The notes below the pieces were generated by a model. That model saw nothing but the letters and a program-made list of their open reading frames with translations. It searched no databases and was not told the DNA's origin. A stretch of 64,000 nt of DNA from Hondaea fermentalgiana (taxonomy: Eukaryota > Sar > Bigyra > Thraustochytrida > Thraustochytriidae): positions 189,849 through 253,848 of the forward strand of contig NPFB01000076.1 of the NCBI GenBank assembly GCA_014084085.1. Reading direction: 5' to 3'. Position 1 is the first letter of the stretch, and the number at the start of each line of letters is the position of its first letter. The position numbers and the translations under genes were made by a program. Positions 39,080 through 47,903 of this stretch are shown piece by piece.

Positions 39080-39947
39080 ATGACCTCGGTGGAGAGCTTG
39101 CAGGCGGCGCTGGCGCCGCTGGAGCCGTGGCTGGGCGGGGCGCTCGAGGCCAAGCAGATCTGGAGGACGACGGTCGTCTTTGTCGTTTTCAATGTCCTGT
39201 ATCAGGTGACCGCTCTGGTGAGCGCGCGCTTTTCGACAACGTACAAGGTGAGTCAAGACGGGCGAGATGGGACGACTCTCTTGCAGCTGGCAGACTAACA
39301 ATGCGCATCGTCACAATCGTCCACAGAGCATCTCGCATGATGAAAAAGTTCACTGGAATGCCATGGTTCTCTCGTTCGTGCATTCCGTGACCGTGAGCTG
39401 CTTGTGTTCGTCGCTCGTGCTCTTTCCGGACGAAAGCATCGAGATCGATCGGGCGTATGGACGCTCGGAGCGAGCCATGCTTGCATTTTCCATTTCGTGC
39501 GGCTTCTTCCTGTACGACACGAAGAACTGCTTCAAATCCACTGGACCGCAGTGGCCGTACATCTTCCACCATGTAGCGTGCTTCTTCTGCTACAACTTTG
39601 TGCAGTACCCATTCTTGCAGTACTACGCGGTGCGCTTTCTACTTTTCGAGCTGAGCACGCCGTTCATGAACATTCGTTCTCTGATGTTGCTGCTTGGCCG
39701 CAAGGGTACGCCTCTTTTCCAGGCGATCGAGCGCTCCTTCGCCCTTTCTTTTCTCATTGTCCGCATCCTCATGGGAGTGCCACTCTCCCTCTTTGCCTTT
39801 TACGATGCATATGTTTTGTATGAGTCTGGTAAGCAGCATTCTACGCCTGTCATGGCATATTTCTGCTTTGCGAACGCAGGCCTCAACGCCCTCAATCTTT
39901 TCTGGATGTCAACCATGGTCCAGAAATGGGCGGCCAAGTCCGAATAA
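39080..39947 (+). CDS. TLC-domain membrane protein, two exons, 262 aa
   Basis: Multi-pass protein of the TRAM-LAG1-CLN8 superfamily, nearest in size and pattern to TLCD/TMEM56 proteins that affect membrane lipid composition. Exon 1 is 39080-39247 (56 codons) and exon 2 is 39327-39947; the joint reads STTYK then SISHDEKVHWNAMVLSFVHS. His residues in EKVHWN, SFVHS and IFHHVACF are the typical TLC pattern (H...H with FHH), and about six hydrophobic helices follow. A basic end KWAAKSE may be an ER-type tail. Ceramide synthases are longer and have the Lag1 motif, which I do not see. Confidence 0.87.
39248..39326 (+). other. intron (79 bp) of the TLC gene
   Basis: Donor GTGAGTC at 39248, acceptor CCACAG ending at 39326, phase 0. 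Confidence 0.88.
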
Positions 39948-40378
39948 TTCCCCCGTTTGGTTCTATCTCATTGGCGCGATTTTGTTTTGGGGAGGGCGGA
40001 AGGGGGGAAAGAGAAAGAGAGTCATCGTGGCGAATGATGCAGTCCACCTCATTTCTTCTCGACAATTTCACAGGGAGCATGAGCATCGAAGGAAGTTAGC
40101 TAGTTGTATCGCAAGTTCGCTCGCCCTGGTGGACGCAATTTTTGCAAACCCGCGAACCTTTTATCGTCTGCGGCAAGCAAATGTAAAAGATAATTTTGTT
40201 TACAACACTTCAGACGATCACATCTTTAGTGGAGAGAAAGAGAGAGAGAAAGAGATAGAGAGATGATTTCTTATAAAAAGAAAGAATCTCTCGTGTGCAA
40301 CTTGATGATAGAACGTACGCCCATGGTCCGAAAAAGGCTCGACTCGGAAACAATACTTCTCACGACGTGCTTTCACGG
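39948..40378. other. convergent 3' spacer, no gene seen
   Basis: A 431-base tail-to-tail spacer with a GA-rich run at 40234-40264. No gene recognised. Confidence 0.6.
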
Positions 40379-42469
40379 TTAGCGTGAGACGAGACTCTGT
40401 TGATGAGCATAGTCAACGTAAGATGGAAGGGGCTGCAAACTCATGACTGCTGCATTGTCGCGGACGGGAACGTCGGGAAAGTATCCCTGATCAATACACA
40501 TACCCCTGAACTCGAGGTACAGGCTTCGCAGCACAAGTCGCGCTTCCTCCGTGGACCCGTTGTTCTCTTCCAGAGGAGCACGCACGCAGGCTTCTTGGCC
40601 CGATCGCAAGGTGTCCATGATTCCCTGACAAAGTTCCAACTTCTCAACCTCGTTGCCAAAGAATGATCCGCACGAAATGCCATCGAACTTGATGACCTTG
40701 GACGGAGTCGCAACTCCAGGCGATTTTTCTTCCAACGTAGTCTCTTTCTCCTCGATGTCGCCTTCTTGACGTTGCTCAGCATCATCAGCCTTTGGTACTT
40801 GCTCGTGCTTTGTCGTGGTGGCGACGGGGGACGACTCTTCCAATTTTCGAGACGATGGCCGGTCCAACCAGTCCATCGCACTCGCGCCTTGCCCTGACAC
40901 GTCTCGATGCTCTATCTTTAGGCTGCCGCTGGGAGAAAGCGAACCAACAATGGACGCCTTTTCACAGGGCTCTGAGTCTTGAACGGTGTCTGGTGGAGGC
41001 TGATGTTGCTGCTGGATTCTCTTTTCGCGTCTTTCACGTAAACGAATGCGCGCCAGCTCAGAGGCTTGCCGTGCGACACGTCGCCCCAGACTTTCTAGCT
41101 CTGCCTGCATTCGTGCTTGGCGCGCCGCCTCTCGACGCGCTGCCTCAGCGTCTTGCCGAGCTTGCTCGAGCGCTGCAAGCTCCTCGAAGCATATTTCGCA
41201 CACTTTGACCGTCTCGTACATGCGAGTCCGCAGCTTTTCGGGTAAGGCCTCTGCAAGCTGACTCGAATCTTCGATGCCGTACCGATGCGCAAGAACGAGC
41301 TTGTAGACAATCGCCTGGCGCGCGCCGGGGTCGATGTTCCGCAGTGTATCGAGCGTAGCAGATTCGTGCACGTCCCCGATACACCACTGCAAACCTTCCC
41401 GGCATCGATCCGCTTCGGACTTGTGAGCTTCTTGGGCCACGGCGCGCGCCTTTTGCGCCAAGAGACGAGCTTTGGTATCTGCGAGCGTCGAGGATTGCGT
41501 TCGGAAACTGCGAACTTCGTAAAGGATTTCACGCCGTCGCCGCGCAGGTTTGGCAAGAGATTCATTGCTTTCGGCTTCTTCGATGACGATTTGGCCTTCA
41601 AGGTCACCGACCGAACAATGTCGCATAAGGCGCTTTTCAACACGGCTTCCCGAGAGTCTTGCAAGTCGCCCAAAGTGTGCCGGTACGATTGCTTGAAGGA
41701 CGACGAGACCAAATGGGGCTCGGGCCGGTGGCGCTGAAAAAGTCTTACACAGCGCCTCGATGCGCTCGACAAGATCAACTTTGCTGAGACAAAAAGTGTC
41801 CGAGGTGCTGGAGCCCTTGCTACCCTCATAGCTGCGCACCCGCACGAGAGGCGAGCCGCCAAAATGACATAAGCTTTGAACAATTTGCGCATAGTGTGGA
41901 GCGATATCTTTCGTGCTTTGGAAATCGTGCGCTGTTTCTCGGAAACATACCCAGCGAATTGTCCGCTGGCCCATGTCAAAGACAAGCGTTGGAACAAAGT
42001 CAACCTTGGACTTTTCTAGCGCTCGAGTGAGGCTGCACTCACGCCAAAAGAGATAGCCTTCCTTGATTCGCGCTTGAGCAATCTGGTCCTTTGCTGGTGA
42101 GAGGGGATCTTCTGAGGTGGATAAATTATCTGGACTGAAGTGAGTCCCGTGCGGTGATTGATGAAGAGGAGACGGTTTGGGTTTCAAGGTGGCCACGCGC
42201 GGTAATTTCGCGAGATTTGGACGGCCTGGCTTTTTGGATTGCGGACTCGTCTTGCGGCGTCGCTCCTTTTTAGGGGGCGGCTGATACCGTTGCGGGATCT
42301 CGAGATATTTGGGCTCAGCACCTCCTCTTTTCAAAATGGTGGTGGACTTGCGCAAGCTTGCCACACGAGCCTCCATTTCCACGCGCAAATCGCGCTCTGG
42401 ATCGTAGTCGAGCGATTCAAACCAGTCCATGAACCCTTTCTTCTGTTTAGCATCTCCATGATGCGTCAT
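40379..42469 (-). CDS. hypothetical charged coiled-coil protein, 696 aa
   Basis: Not recognised. An acidic/aromatic start (FMDWFESLDYDPERDLRVEME) is followed by a basic disordered stretch (PPPKKERRRKTSPQSKKPGRP). A folded-looking middle (about 145-445) includes LVFDMGQRTIRWVCF, LVVLQAIVPAHFGRL and ETVKVCEICFEELAALEQA, where a CEIC pair could be part of a metal site. A Glu/Arg-rich coiled coil (about 430-490) precedes an acidic tail ending in a predicted helix LRSLYLEFRGMCIDQGYFP. The V-C-E-x-C ending recalls axoneme-associated proteins of protists, but this is weak. Single exon from an ATG; it diverges from eL28. Confidence 0.78.
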   Translation of the reverse strand: MTHHGDAKQKKGFMDWFESLDYDPERDLRVEMEARVASLRKSTTILKRGGAEPKYLEIPQRYQPPPKKERRRKTSPQSKKPGRPNLAKLPRVATLKPKPSPLHQSPHGTHFSPDNLSTSEDPLSPAKDQIAQARIKEGYLFWRECSLTRALEKSKVDFVPTLVFDMGQRTIRWVCFRETAHDFQSTKDIAPHYAQIVQSLCHFGGSPLVRVRSYEGSKGSSTSDTFCLSKVDLVERIEALCKTFSAPPARAPFGLVVLQAIVPAHFGRLARLSGSRVEKRLMRHCSVGDLEGQIVIEEAESNESLAKPARRRREILYEVRSFRTQSSTLADTKARLLAQKARAVAQEAHKSEADRCREGLQWCIGDVHESATLDTLRNIDPGARQAIVYKLVLAHRYGIEDSSQLAEALPEKLRTRMYETVKVCEICFEELAALEQARQDAEAARREAARQARMQAELESLGRRVARQASELARIRLRERREKRIQQQHQPPPDTVQDSEPCEKASIVGSLSPSGSLKIEHRDVSGQGASAMDWLDRPSSRKLEESSPVATTTKHEQVPKADDAEQRQEGDIEEKETTLEEKSPGVATPSKVIKFDGISCGSFFGNEVEKLELCQGIMDTLRSGQEACVRAPLEENNGSTEEARLVLRSLYLEFRGMCIDQGYFPDVPVRDNAAVMSLQPLPSYVDYAHQQSLVSR

Positions 42470-42985
42470 CGTCGTCGCTCGTTGCGCTGCGCTTCGCTTC
42501 GTTTTGCAACGCGTGTCAGTAGCAACTTTGGATGATATTTTGTTGTCTCGGTCGTGTGTTGCTGCGATATGTATGCGTGTGTTTGTGTGTGTTTGTGGGC
42601 GAGGAGGTCAGGTGTCCTTTCACAGCTGATCAGGCTTGGCCAGGCCACCTCTTCCCATTTGTCACGGCGCTCGCAGCCGTGCTCGCGGCCGACGCTCCGA
42701 GTTCGGCCTGCAGGCAGCTCGTCGCCTTGCACCGTTTGCCCCCCACTTTCTCAACGACCGCTATCCTTCGTACTAGCTAGCTGCCCGTGCCTACGCTGAT
42801 AATCGTAGCAGTAGGCCAAGTAGCAAACGCGCAAAAGCAAGAGCCCGGAACTCTTTTTCTTTCTTTTTTCCACGCTCTTCCCACTTTCTGGGAGCGCTTC
42901 CCGCCGCCATCGCGCCTGCCCGGCGGCTATCCGTTGGCGCACACCCTCCCGAGGCGTCCCCGAGGACCCCCTTCGAGGACCCCAT

Positions 42986-43000
42986 TTACCCTAACCCTAG
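42986..43000. promoter_or_regulatory. telo-box-like element upstream of eL28
   Basis: TTACCCTAACCCTAG, two CCCTAA-type units, about 510 bases before the eL28 ATG. In plants telo-boxes (AAACCCTAA) mark ribosomal-protein promoters; applying this here is inference. Confidence 0.35.
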
Positions 43001-43069
43001 CTCCCCGCCCCCGGCCCCTGATGCGTGTCTCTCTGGTCTGGCCCTGCTTCTTTCTCCCGGTCCTGTCTG

Positions 43070-43122
43070 GTGTCGTCTCGTCTTGTCTGGCCTCGTCTCG
43101 TCTCGTCTCGTCTCGTCTCTCC
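43070..43122. repeat. CTCGT pentamer array
   Basis: About eight imperfect TCTCG/TCTTG pentamers in the eL28 upstream region. Confidence 0.85.
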
Positions 43123-43510
43123 GCGCTCATGCGCGCCAGTGGCGAGGGATTTGCCGCGAAGGCCTCGCGGCAGGGCCGCTTTTGCAGCGCAGGCGAGGTG
43201 GCCGGCCACGCCTCGCCTCGCCGCCGCGGCGCAGTGGCGAGGAGTGCAGCGAACGAAGCAAGGAGGTCACACGCGGCGAAAGGGAGCGCGAGGCGCGGAT
43301 AGGCGACTTGCGCGCGGTAAAGTCGACTTGCGCTGCGGCGCATAGCGCACTTGCACTGAGTGGTGGCGAGGAGTGGCGGCGAGCAGAGCAGAGCAGAGCA
43401 GAGCAGAGCAAAGGAGAGCAAAGCAGAGCAAGCAGGGAAGGGTAGCCAGACATCGATCGAGCAGCGGACAGCAGTAGCAGCAGCAGCTGGCACGCGCGCG
43501 AAACAAGAAG

Positions 43511-43951
43511 ATGGTCAAGCTCTCGGACAACCTGCTGTGGCAGCTGACCAAGGGGTCGAACGCCTTCACCGTCAAGGCCAAGGGCTGCGATGGCCTGACC
43601 CGTGAGCCCTTCAACATCACCAACGAGGTGTCCCCCAAGACCTCCGGCCTCGCCAACAGCAAGGCCGTCGGCATGGTGGCTGGCGACAAGCCGGGCAACC
43701 TCAAGCTCACCCTCAAGACTCGCAGCGCTGACGTCAAGCCTGCTCGCGCCGCGCACACCGCCGCGCTCCGCCTCCACGCCAAGGGCTTCAAGAAGACTGC
43801 CCCCACCGTCAAGAAGCTCCTCGAGGAGAACTACTACCGCGAGGACCTCAGCGCGCTTGCCCTCAAGCGTCTGTTCCTCAACGCAAAGGCCAACAGCCGA
43901 AAGGCCGCTGGCAAGACCTACAAGGCCAAGCCCCGCTCGAACAAGGCGTAA
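43511..43951 (+). CDS. 60S ribosomal protein eL28, 146 aa
   Basis: Large-subunit cytosolic ribosomal protein. The start LSDNLLWQLTKGSNAFTVKA matches the eL28 N-terminus of animals and plants (WxxxxxxNxF), followed by FNITNEVSPKTSGLANSK and a basic C-terminus rich in Lys/Arg/Ala. Length is usual (about 137-150). Codons end almost always in G or C, more strongly than the neighbours, as expected for a highly expressed gene. A telo-box-like element and several short repeats lie upstream. It is followed by TATAAA-type AT-rich sequence at 43964. Confidence 0.96.
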   Translation: MVKLSDNLLWQLTKGSNAFTVKAKGCDGLTREPFNITNEVSPKTSGLANSKAVGMVAGDKPGNLKLTLKTRSADVKPARAAHTAALRLHAKGFKKTAPTVKKLLEENYYREDLSALALKRLFLNAKANSRKAAGKTYKAKPRSNKA

Positions 43952-44563
43952 ATATGTTCAACCTATAAAAACCTGCTTGGACCTGTGCCATCTCGTTTCA
44001 CTCGTCTGGCCCCGCGCGTCATGCTCACGTCCGCGTTTGCCTTCGCAACGGAGCGCGTGGGCGCTGGACATCTTGATCTCGTTTCGCTCGTCCTCTTTTT
44101 CGCTTGATCTTCTCGAACCTGAATTCTCTGCTCATTTCTCTTGGCGATCTCACCGCCCGCAGATACGCCTCGCGTGCAAGAATTATACCACGGAAGTGCT
44201 GTCGTTTGCTCGAATTTTGCACGAGTGCTGACGACTTCCCTTCAAGTTTTGCACTTGCAACGTCTGAAAAGGAACAGGAGTCGGCAAAAGTACTTTCGTA
44301 TACACTGCAGCGTTCAGAAGCTTACATTGGCTTTTCATGGGAATTGAAGAAGAGAATCAAGTAAAACAGGGCATGCAGACAGTCTCTTTCGGAAACCTTG
44401 CGCAACAAAGCTTGACCATTCATGAAATAGAAGAGAATCTACTAAAACAGGGCATGCACACAGTCTCCTTCGGAAACCTTGCGCAACGAAGCTTGACCAT
44501 TCGAGAAAGGAGATGTTTCTTCGTCCCTTCGTCCCTTCGTTCATCCCTTCGTTCGCCAGCCCA
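43952..44563. other. convergent spacer with an 81-bp tandem duplication
   Basis: A 612-base tail-to-tail spacer between eL28 and BBS1. Holds two 81-base copies at 44349-44509 and a CCCTTCGT-type repeat at 44519-44555. Confidence 0.7.
44349..44509. repeat. 81-bp tandem duplication (2 copies)
   Basis: Copies at 44349-44429 and 44430-44509, differing at about nine sites. The period is 27 codons and both strands stay open through both copies. Confidence 0.9.
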
Positions 44564-46348
44564 TCATACCTCAACAATAGGCATCTGGACCTCGGCTACA
44601 AGCAACGTCGCGGGCTCCTTTACAATGCAAAGTTGCAGAGGTGGCGACTCGGTGCCTGGCACGAGCGCGTGAAGATCAATGTGAAAACTCTGGGAGGCTT
44701 GCGGAATGAGCGCTGGGAGTTCCAGAAATGGTGCGTCAACATGGAAATGCTCGCGGTCAAAGGAAAGTGAAGCGCTTGCTCCACGTAATGGGATGGCGGC
44801 GAGGTTCTCAATATCAAAAGTGACACGAAACTGCGGACCAAGACCGAGCACGGCGACTGACATGTTCAGACGCGGCTTACGATCGTCGGCGCGACCTACA
44901 TGATGGTGCGAGCTCGTGTAAAGCTGAGCGTTGGCCACACCCGCTGTCTGAAAGAGGCGCAGGTAAGAACTCGCTGTGAGATAGCGTAATTTGCAGAGCC
45001 CGTGCTGAAAACTGCGATGCATCTCGACGGCCTGTTCGCGTTCACGCTGGGTCTGCTCAACATATAATTTGGTCTTTTTCGGCACAGCCAAGGGGATATC
45101 CTGCTCTGGAGGCGGACCCGGCTCGGGTGCTTTTGACGCGTCGAGCACTGCCGTACGCTTGAGCATTTTTACGCTAACAGCACCTGACGTGTACAGGGAC
45201 ACGAGAGCATCCTGCTCGCGACTAAACTGTCCAAAAACCATGCCCGTCACGGAAACGCCGGCCTTGGGTGGGGCGATCGACCCCATGAGTGTCTTGTCCA
45301 CGTACAGACGGACCTCGCCAGAGCGAAGGGCGACCAAGCAGCCCTCGGCGCCGCGACGCGCACAACGAAAGGCTGTCAAGTTTGTGATACCTTCGGGCAA
45401 GCTGAGACTCCAGTTTTTGCGACCCTTGACATGGTATGAGTGCAAAGTTTTGTCTACGCAGGCAAAGATGATGTCTCGTCCGATGCGGACAAGCCCGCCA
45501 CAGATGGGGGATTCCATTTCAATGCAATTGCGCACGAGGTCGCCGTTGCGAATACTGTAAATGCGACTGTCTCGACATGCGACCACGACCCGATATTCAA
45601 CGTCCTTGCTTCCCGAGATGGCAATGTAGACTGGTACACTTTCGAGCGTGACGGTTTTCACTACCTGTCGAGACTGAGCATCGAGGAAAAGAATCTTTCG
45701 CGACTCTGTGCCGAGCACGAGGGTCCCTTCGCACGGGGACCCCTCGCTTTCGTCTTTTCGGTCGCGCTTGGGGAGTACGCCCATGCAAGTGATGCACGAC
45801 GGCAGCGGCTCCGCAAGGGCGGCCGCGTCGAGCTCTTCGGCGAGAAAACGTTGTTGGCGGTCTGGGTCCGTCTCGAGAGCAAGGAGGTCGAGGGATCGCT
45901 GTGAGACGTTCGACTGCTCACGGAGCATGGCGCAAGCGCGACCGACTTCGATGGAACCGGAGCTGAGCTTGTTCCAGATGTCTGTTTCTGCCTGCGAGAT
46001 TTTCGCCGCGGGCACGGTGAACTTAAAGTACGGTTTGAGATTTCTGAATATTTTCACACTCGGCCCGCACGCGACGGCCACGAGCGTGGGTCCTGGCCCA
46101 TCTCCTGACGCGGCCGTCTCGGCGTAGCTGCAGACAGCCGACGGCACAGCATTGAGGCGAATGCTTGCCTGGACTTTGCCATTATGAAAGACCTTGAGCG
46201 CTCCGGAAAGGTCGCCCACAAGCAGCTTGTCTTGCGCCAGACAGATGCCTCCGGAGAAGGCGTGCAGGTTGACCACGGGGTCGAACCATGCGTCCAGCCA
46301 GAGCTGCTGCCTCTCGTTGCCGCTCTTCTCGGCCGTTTTTGTCTCCAT
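44564..46348 (-). CDS. BBS1: BBS1, BBSome subunit, 594 aa
   Basis: Ciliary trafficking: BBS1 is the BBSome subunit that binds ARL6 and membrane cargo. The N-terminal block WLDAWFDPVVNLHAFSGGICLA then KLLVGDLSGALKVF and LKPYFKFTVP match the BBS1 signature; a beta-propeller follows (GTLVLGTESRKILFLD; VVACRDSRIYSIRNG; CVDKTLHSYHVKG). The C-terminal GAE-like domain is LNMSVAVLGLGPQFRVTFDIEN to the end. Length equals human BBS1 (593). The start is the ATG at 46348 (METKTAEKSG); the frame reaches only TTG beyond. It shows the organism builds cilia at some stage. Confidence 0.94.
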   Translation of the reverse strand: METKTAEKSGNERQQLWLDAWFDPVVNLHAFSGGICLAQDKLLVGDLSGALKVFHNGKVQASIRLNAVPSAVCSYAETAASGDGPGPTLVAVACGPSVKIFRNLKPYFKFTVPAAKISQAETDIWNKLSSGSIEVGRACAMLREQSNVSQRSLDLLALETDPDRQQRFLAEELDAAALAEPLPSCITCMGVLPKRDRKDESEGSPCEGTLVLGTESRKILFLDAQSRQVVKTVTLESVPVYIAISGSKDVEYRVVVACRDSRIYSIRNGDLVRNCIEMESPICGGLVRIGRDIIFACVDKTLHSYHVKGRKNWSLSLPEGITNLTAFRCARRGAEGCLVALRSGEVRLYVDKTLMGSIAPPKAGVSVTGMVFGQFSREQDALVSLYTSGAVSVKMLKRTAVLDASKAPEPGPPPEQDIPLAVPKKTKLYVEQTQREREQAVEMHRSFQHGLCKLRYLTASSYLRLFQTAGVANAQLYTSSHHHVGRADDRKPRLNMSVAVLGLGPQFRVTFDIENLAAIPLRGASASLSFDREHFHVDAPFLELPALIPQASQSFHIDLHALVPGTESPPLQLCIVKEPATLLVAEVQMPIVEV

Positions 46349-46554
46349 CGCTCCGCACTTCTTCGCCCCAGACCTCTGCCTGTGCTCGCGCTTGCGCCCG
46401 CTCCTTCGCTTCTGCCTCTGCCGACGCCCGAGCAAGCGCCCCTGCGCGCAGTGGAGTCCCTGCAATTCTGCGATTCTCTGCGATAAGGCCGTTGAAAGAG
46501 AGAGCTAGCGGAGACTTGGACGACGAGGACTAGGGATTACTACTAGCAGTGGAC

Positions 46555-46567
46555 TAGGCCTACTGCG
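46555..46567. promoter_or_regulatory. TAGGCCTACTGCG element, copy 1
   Basis: A 13-base match to 46787-46799 in the same divergent spacer; core is the palindrome TAGGCCTA that recurs in other spacers of the window. Function unknown. Confidence 0.4.
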
Positions 46568-46726
46568 TCGAGAGGCAGGCATGTGGAATGTGGAATGTGG
46601 CAGGTCAATGAAGTACAACCTACAACCAGCCCTGCCGTCGACAAACATGCAACAAGGAGAAGAGAGAGATGAGAAAGATCAATCGAGTCTGCGTCTACAC
46701 CATCGGCAACTGACTCGCGATCGACA

Positions 46727-46728
<2 letters not shown>

Positions 46729-46766
<38 letters not shown>

Positions 46767-46780
46767 CAGCAGCAGCAACC
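46729..46780. repeat. CAG trinucleotide repeat
   Basis: About 16 CAG units with CAA and TAG interruptions, in the BBS1/PPP divergent spacer. Confidence 0.92.
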
Positions 46781-46786
46781 AACGTT

Positions 46787-46799
46787 TAGGCCTACTGCG
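46787..46799. promoter_or_regulatory. TAGGCCTACTGCG element, copy 2
   Basis: Second copy of the 13-base element at 46555, in the same orientation and 232 bases away. Confidence 0.4.
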
Positions 46800-47523
46800 G
46801 CACGAGTTTGACGGCCCCAGATAATACACAGGTAGGTCCATGCTCCCTGAATAGATTCTTGGAATTCTTGTCTTGTGCGGCCCAAATTCTGCAATCTCGC
46901 TCGAAAGACAAGGATGGTTATAGTGATCTTACTCACCACTGGCCACGTTCGTCAAACCCACCGGCATTCAATATCCTCATGATGATGTCCTGCACTCTTC
47001 CTCCTTCCTTGCTTCACAAGTGTCACGAGGTCTTCTTCACCAATAAGCATGGGGCATCGGCGCATAGCGGATGGGAAGGACTGAGAGAAGAGTACGTGCG
47101 CGTGTCTCAAGGGCCTACCGCCATTAGCCCAGCAGCCAGCAGTTAGATGGGTCTTCCCTGGCTAGCGAGGTCACCAAGGTCTGCAAGGCGGTTCGGCCGC
47201 GTTGGTTTCCTCCAAGTCGCACATTTGTCCCTGGTTGCCATGCCATGCCATGCCATGCCAGACTACATTTGGCGGCTAGCCTACCTACCGCTCGCAGTCG
47301 CAGTGTTCGCTGGTGGGAGGGAGCCACTGCCAGCCCGAGACTCAGTTCGTTCGTTCATTCCGCGATCCATTGCAGTCCGAGAGGGTCCGTCCGAGTCCGT
47401 AGTCGTGCCGCCGGTGCGCCCTCCGCGTCCAAGTCCGGGTCCGTCAGGTCTCGCCTCCGCTCTTTCGTTCGCGGTCACTCTGTGCGGCCCCTTTCTCCGC
47501 CTGTGCCTATTATGCTGCCGCTG

Positions 47524-47585
47524 CCAAGTGCCTGTCTGCCTGTCTGTCTGTCTGACCGTCTGTCTGTCTGTCAGTCTGCCACTGC
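47524..47585. repeat. CTGT/CTGC tetranucleotide repeat
   Basis: Imperfect CTGT array just upstream of the second assembly gap. Confidence 0.85.
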
Positions 47586-47757
47586 GTGTGTGATGAGTGA
47601 GGAACGACGGCCCGACTCGGATGAATGAAGAAGGCCTGTGATGACTGACAGTCGCCGATCGATCGATCGCTCGCTCGCTCGCTCGCTCGCCGGGCCGCCT
47701 CGGACGCGCGGCGCGAGGCGAGGCGGGGCGATGGAGGTGGAGGCGCGGCCCGCGAAG

Positions 47758-47857
47758 NNNNNNNNNNNNNNNNNNNNNNNNNNNNNNNNNNNNNNNNNNN
47801 NNNNNNNNNNNNNNNNNNNNNNNNNNNNNNNNNNNNNNNNNNNNNNNNNNNNNNNNN
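47758..47857. other. assembly gap (100 N)
   Basis: Exactly 100 N. The flanks do not repeat one another, so unlike the first gap, real sequence may be missing here. The PPP frame is open from the gap to the ATG at 47904. Confidence 0.95.
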
Positions 47858-47903
47858 GGCAGGCTCGTGCAGGGCTGCCGCTGCGCGCGAGGGCGGGGAG
47901 GGC

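Larger units (their letters stand above)
42470..43510. other. divergent promoter region of eL28 with telomere-like motif
   Basis: A 1041-base head-to-head spacer. It holds a TTACCCTAACCCTAG stretch at 42986-43000, CTCGT pentamers at 43070-43120 and AGCAG/AGAGC repeats at 43380-43430. No gene is seen. Confidence 0.65.
46349..47903. other. divergent promoter region, repeat-rich, with gap
   Basis: A 1555-base head-to-head spacer between BBS1 and the PPP phosphatase. It holds two copies of TAGGCCTACTGCG (46555, 46787), a CAG run at 46729-46780, CCATG repeats at 47240-47262, CTGT tetranucleotides at 47524-47575 and a 100-N gap. The PPP coding region may extend into the gap. Confidence 0.65.
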
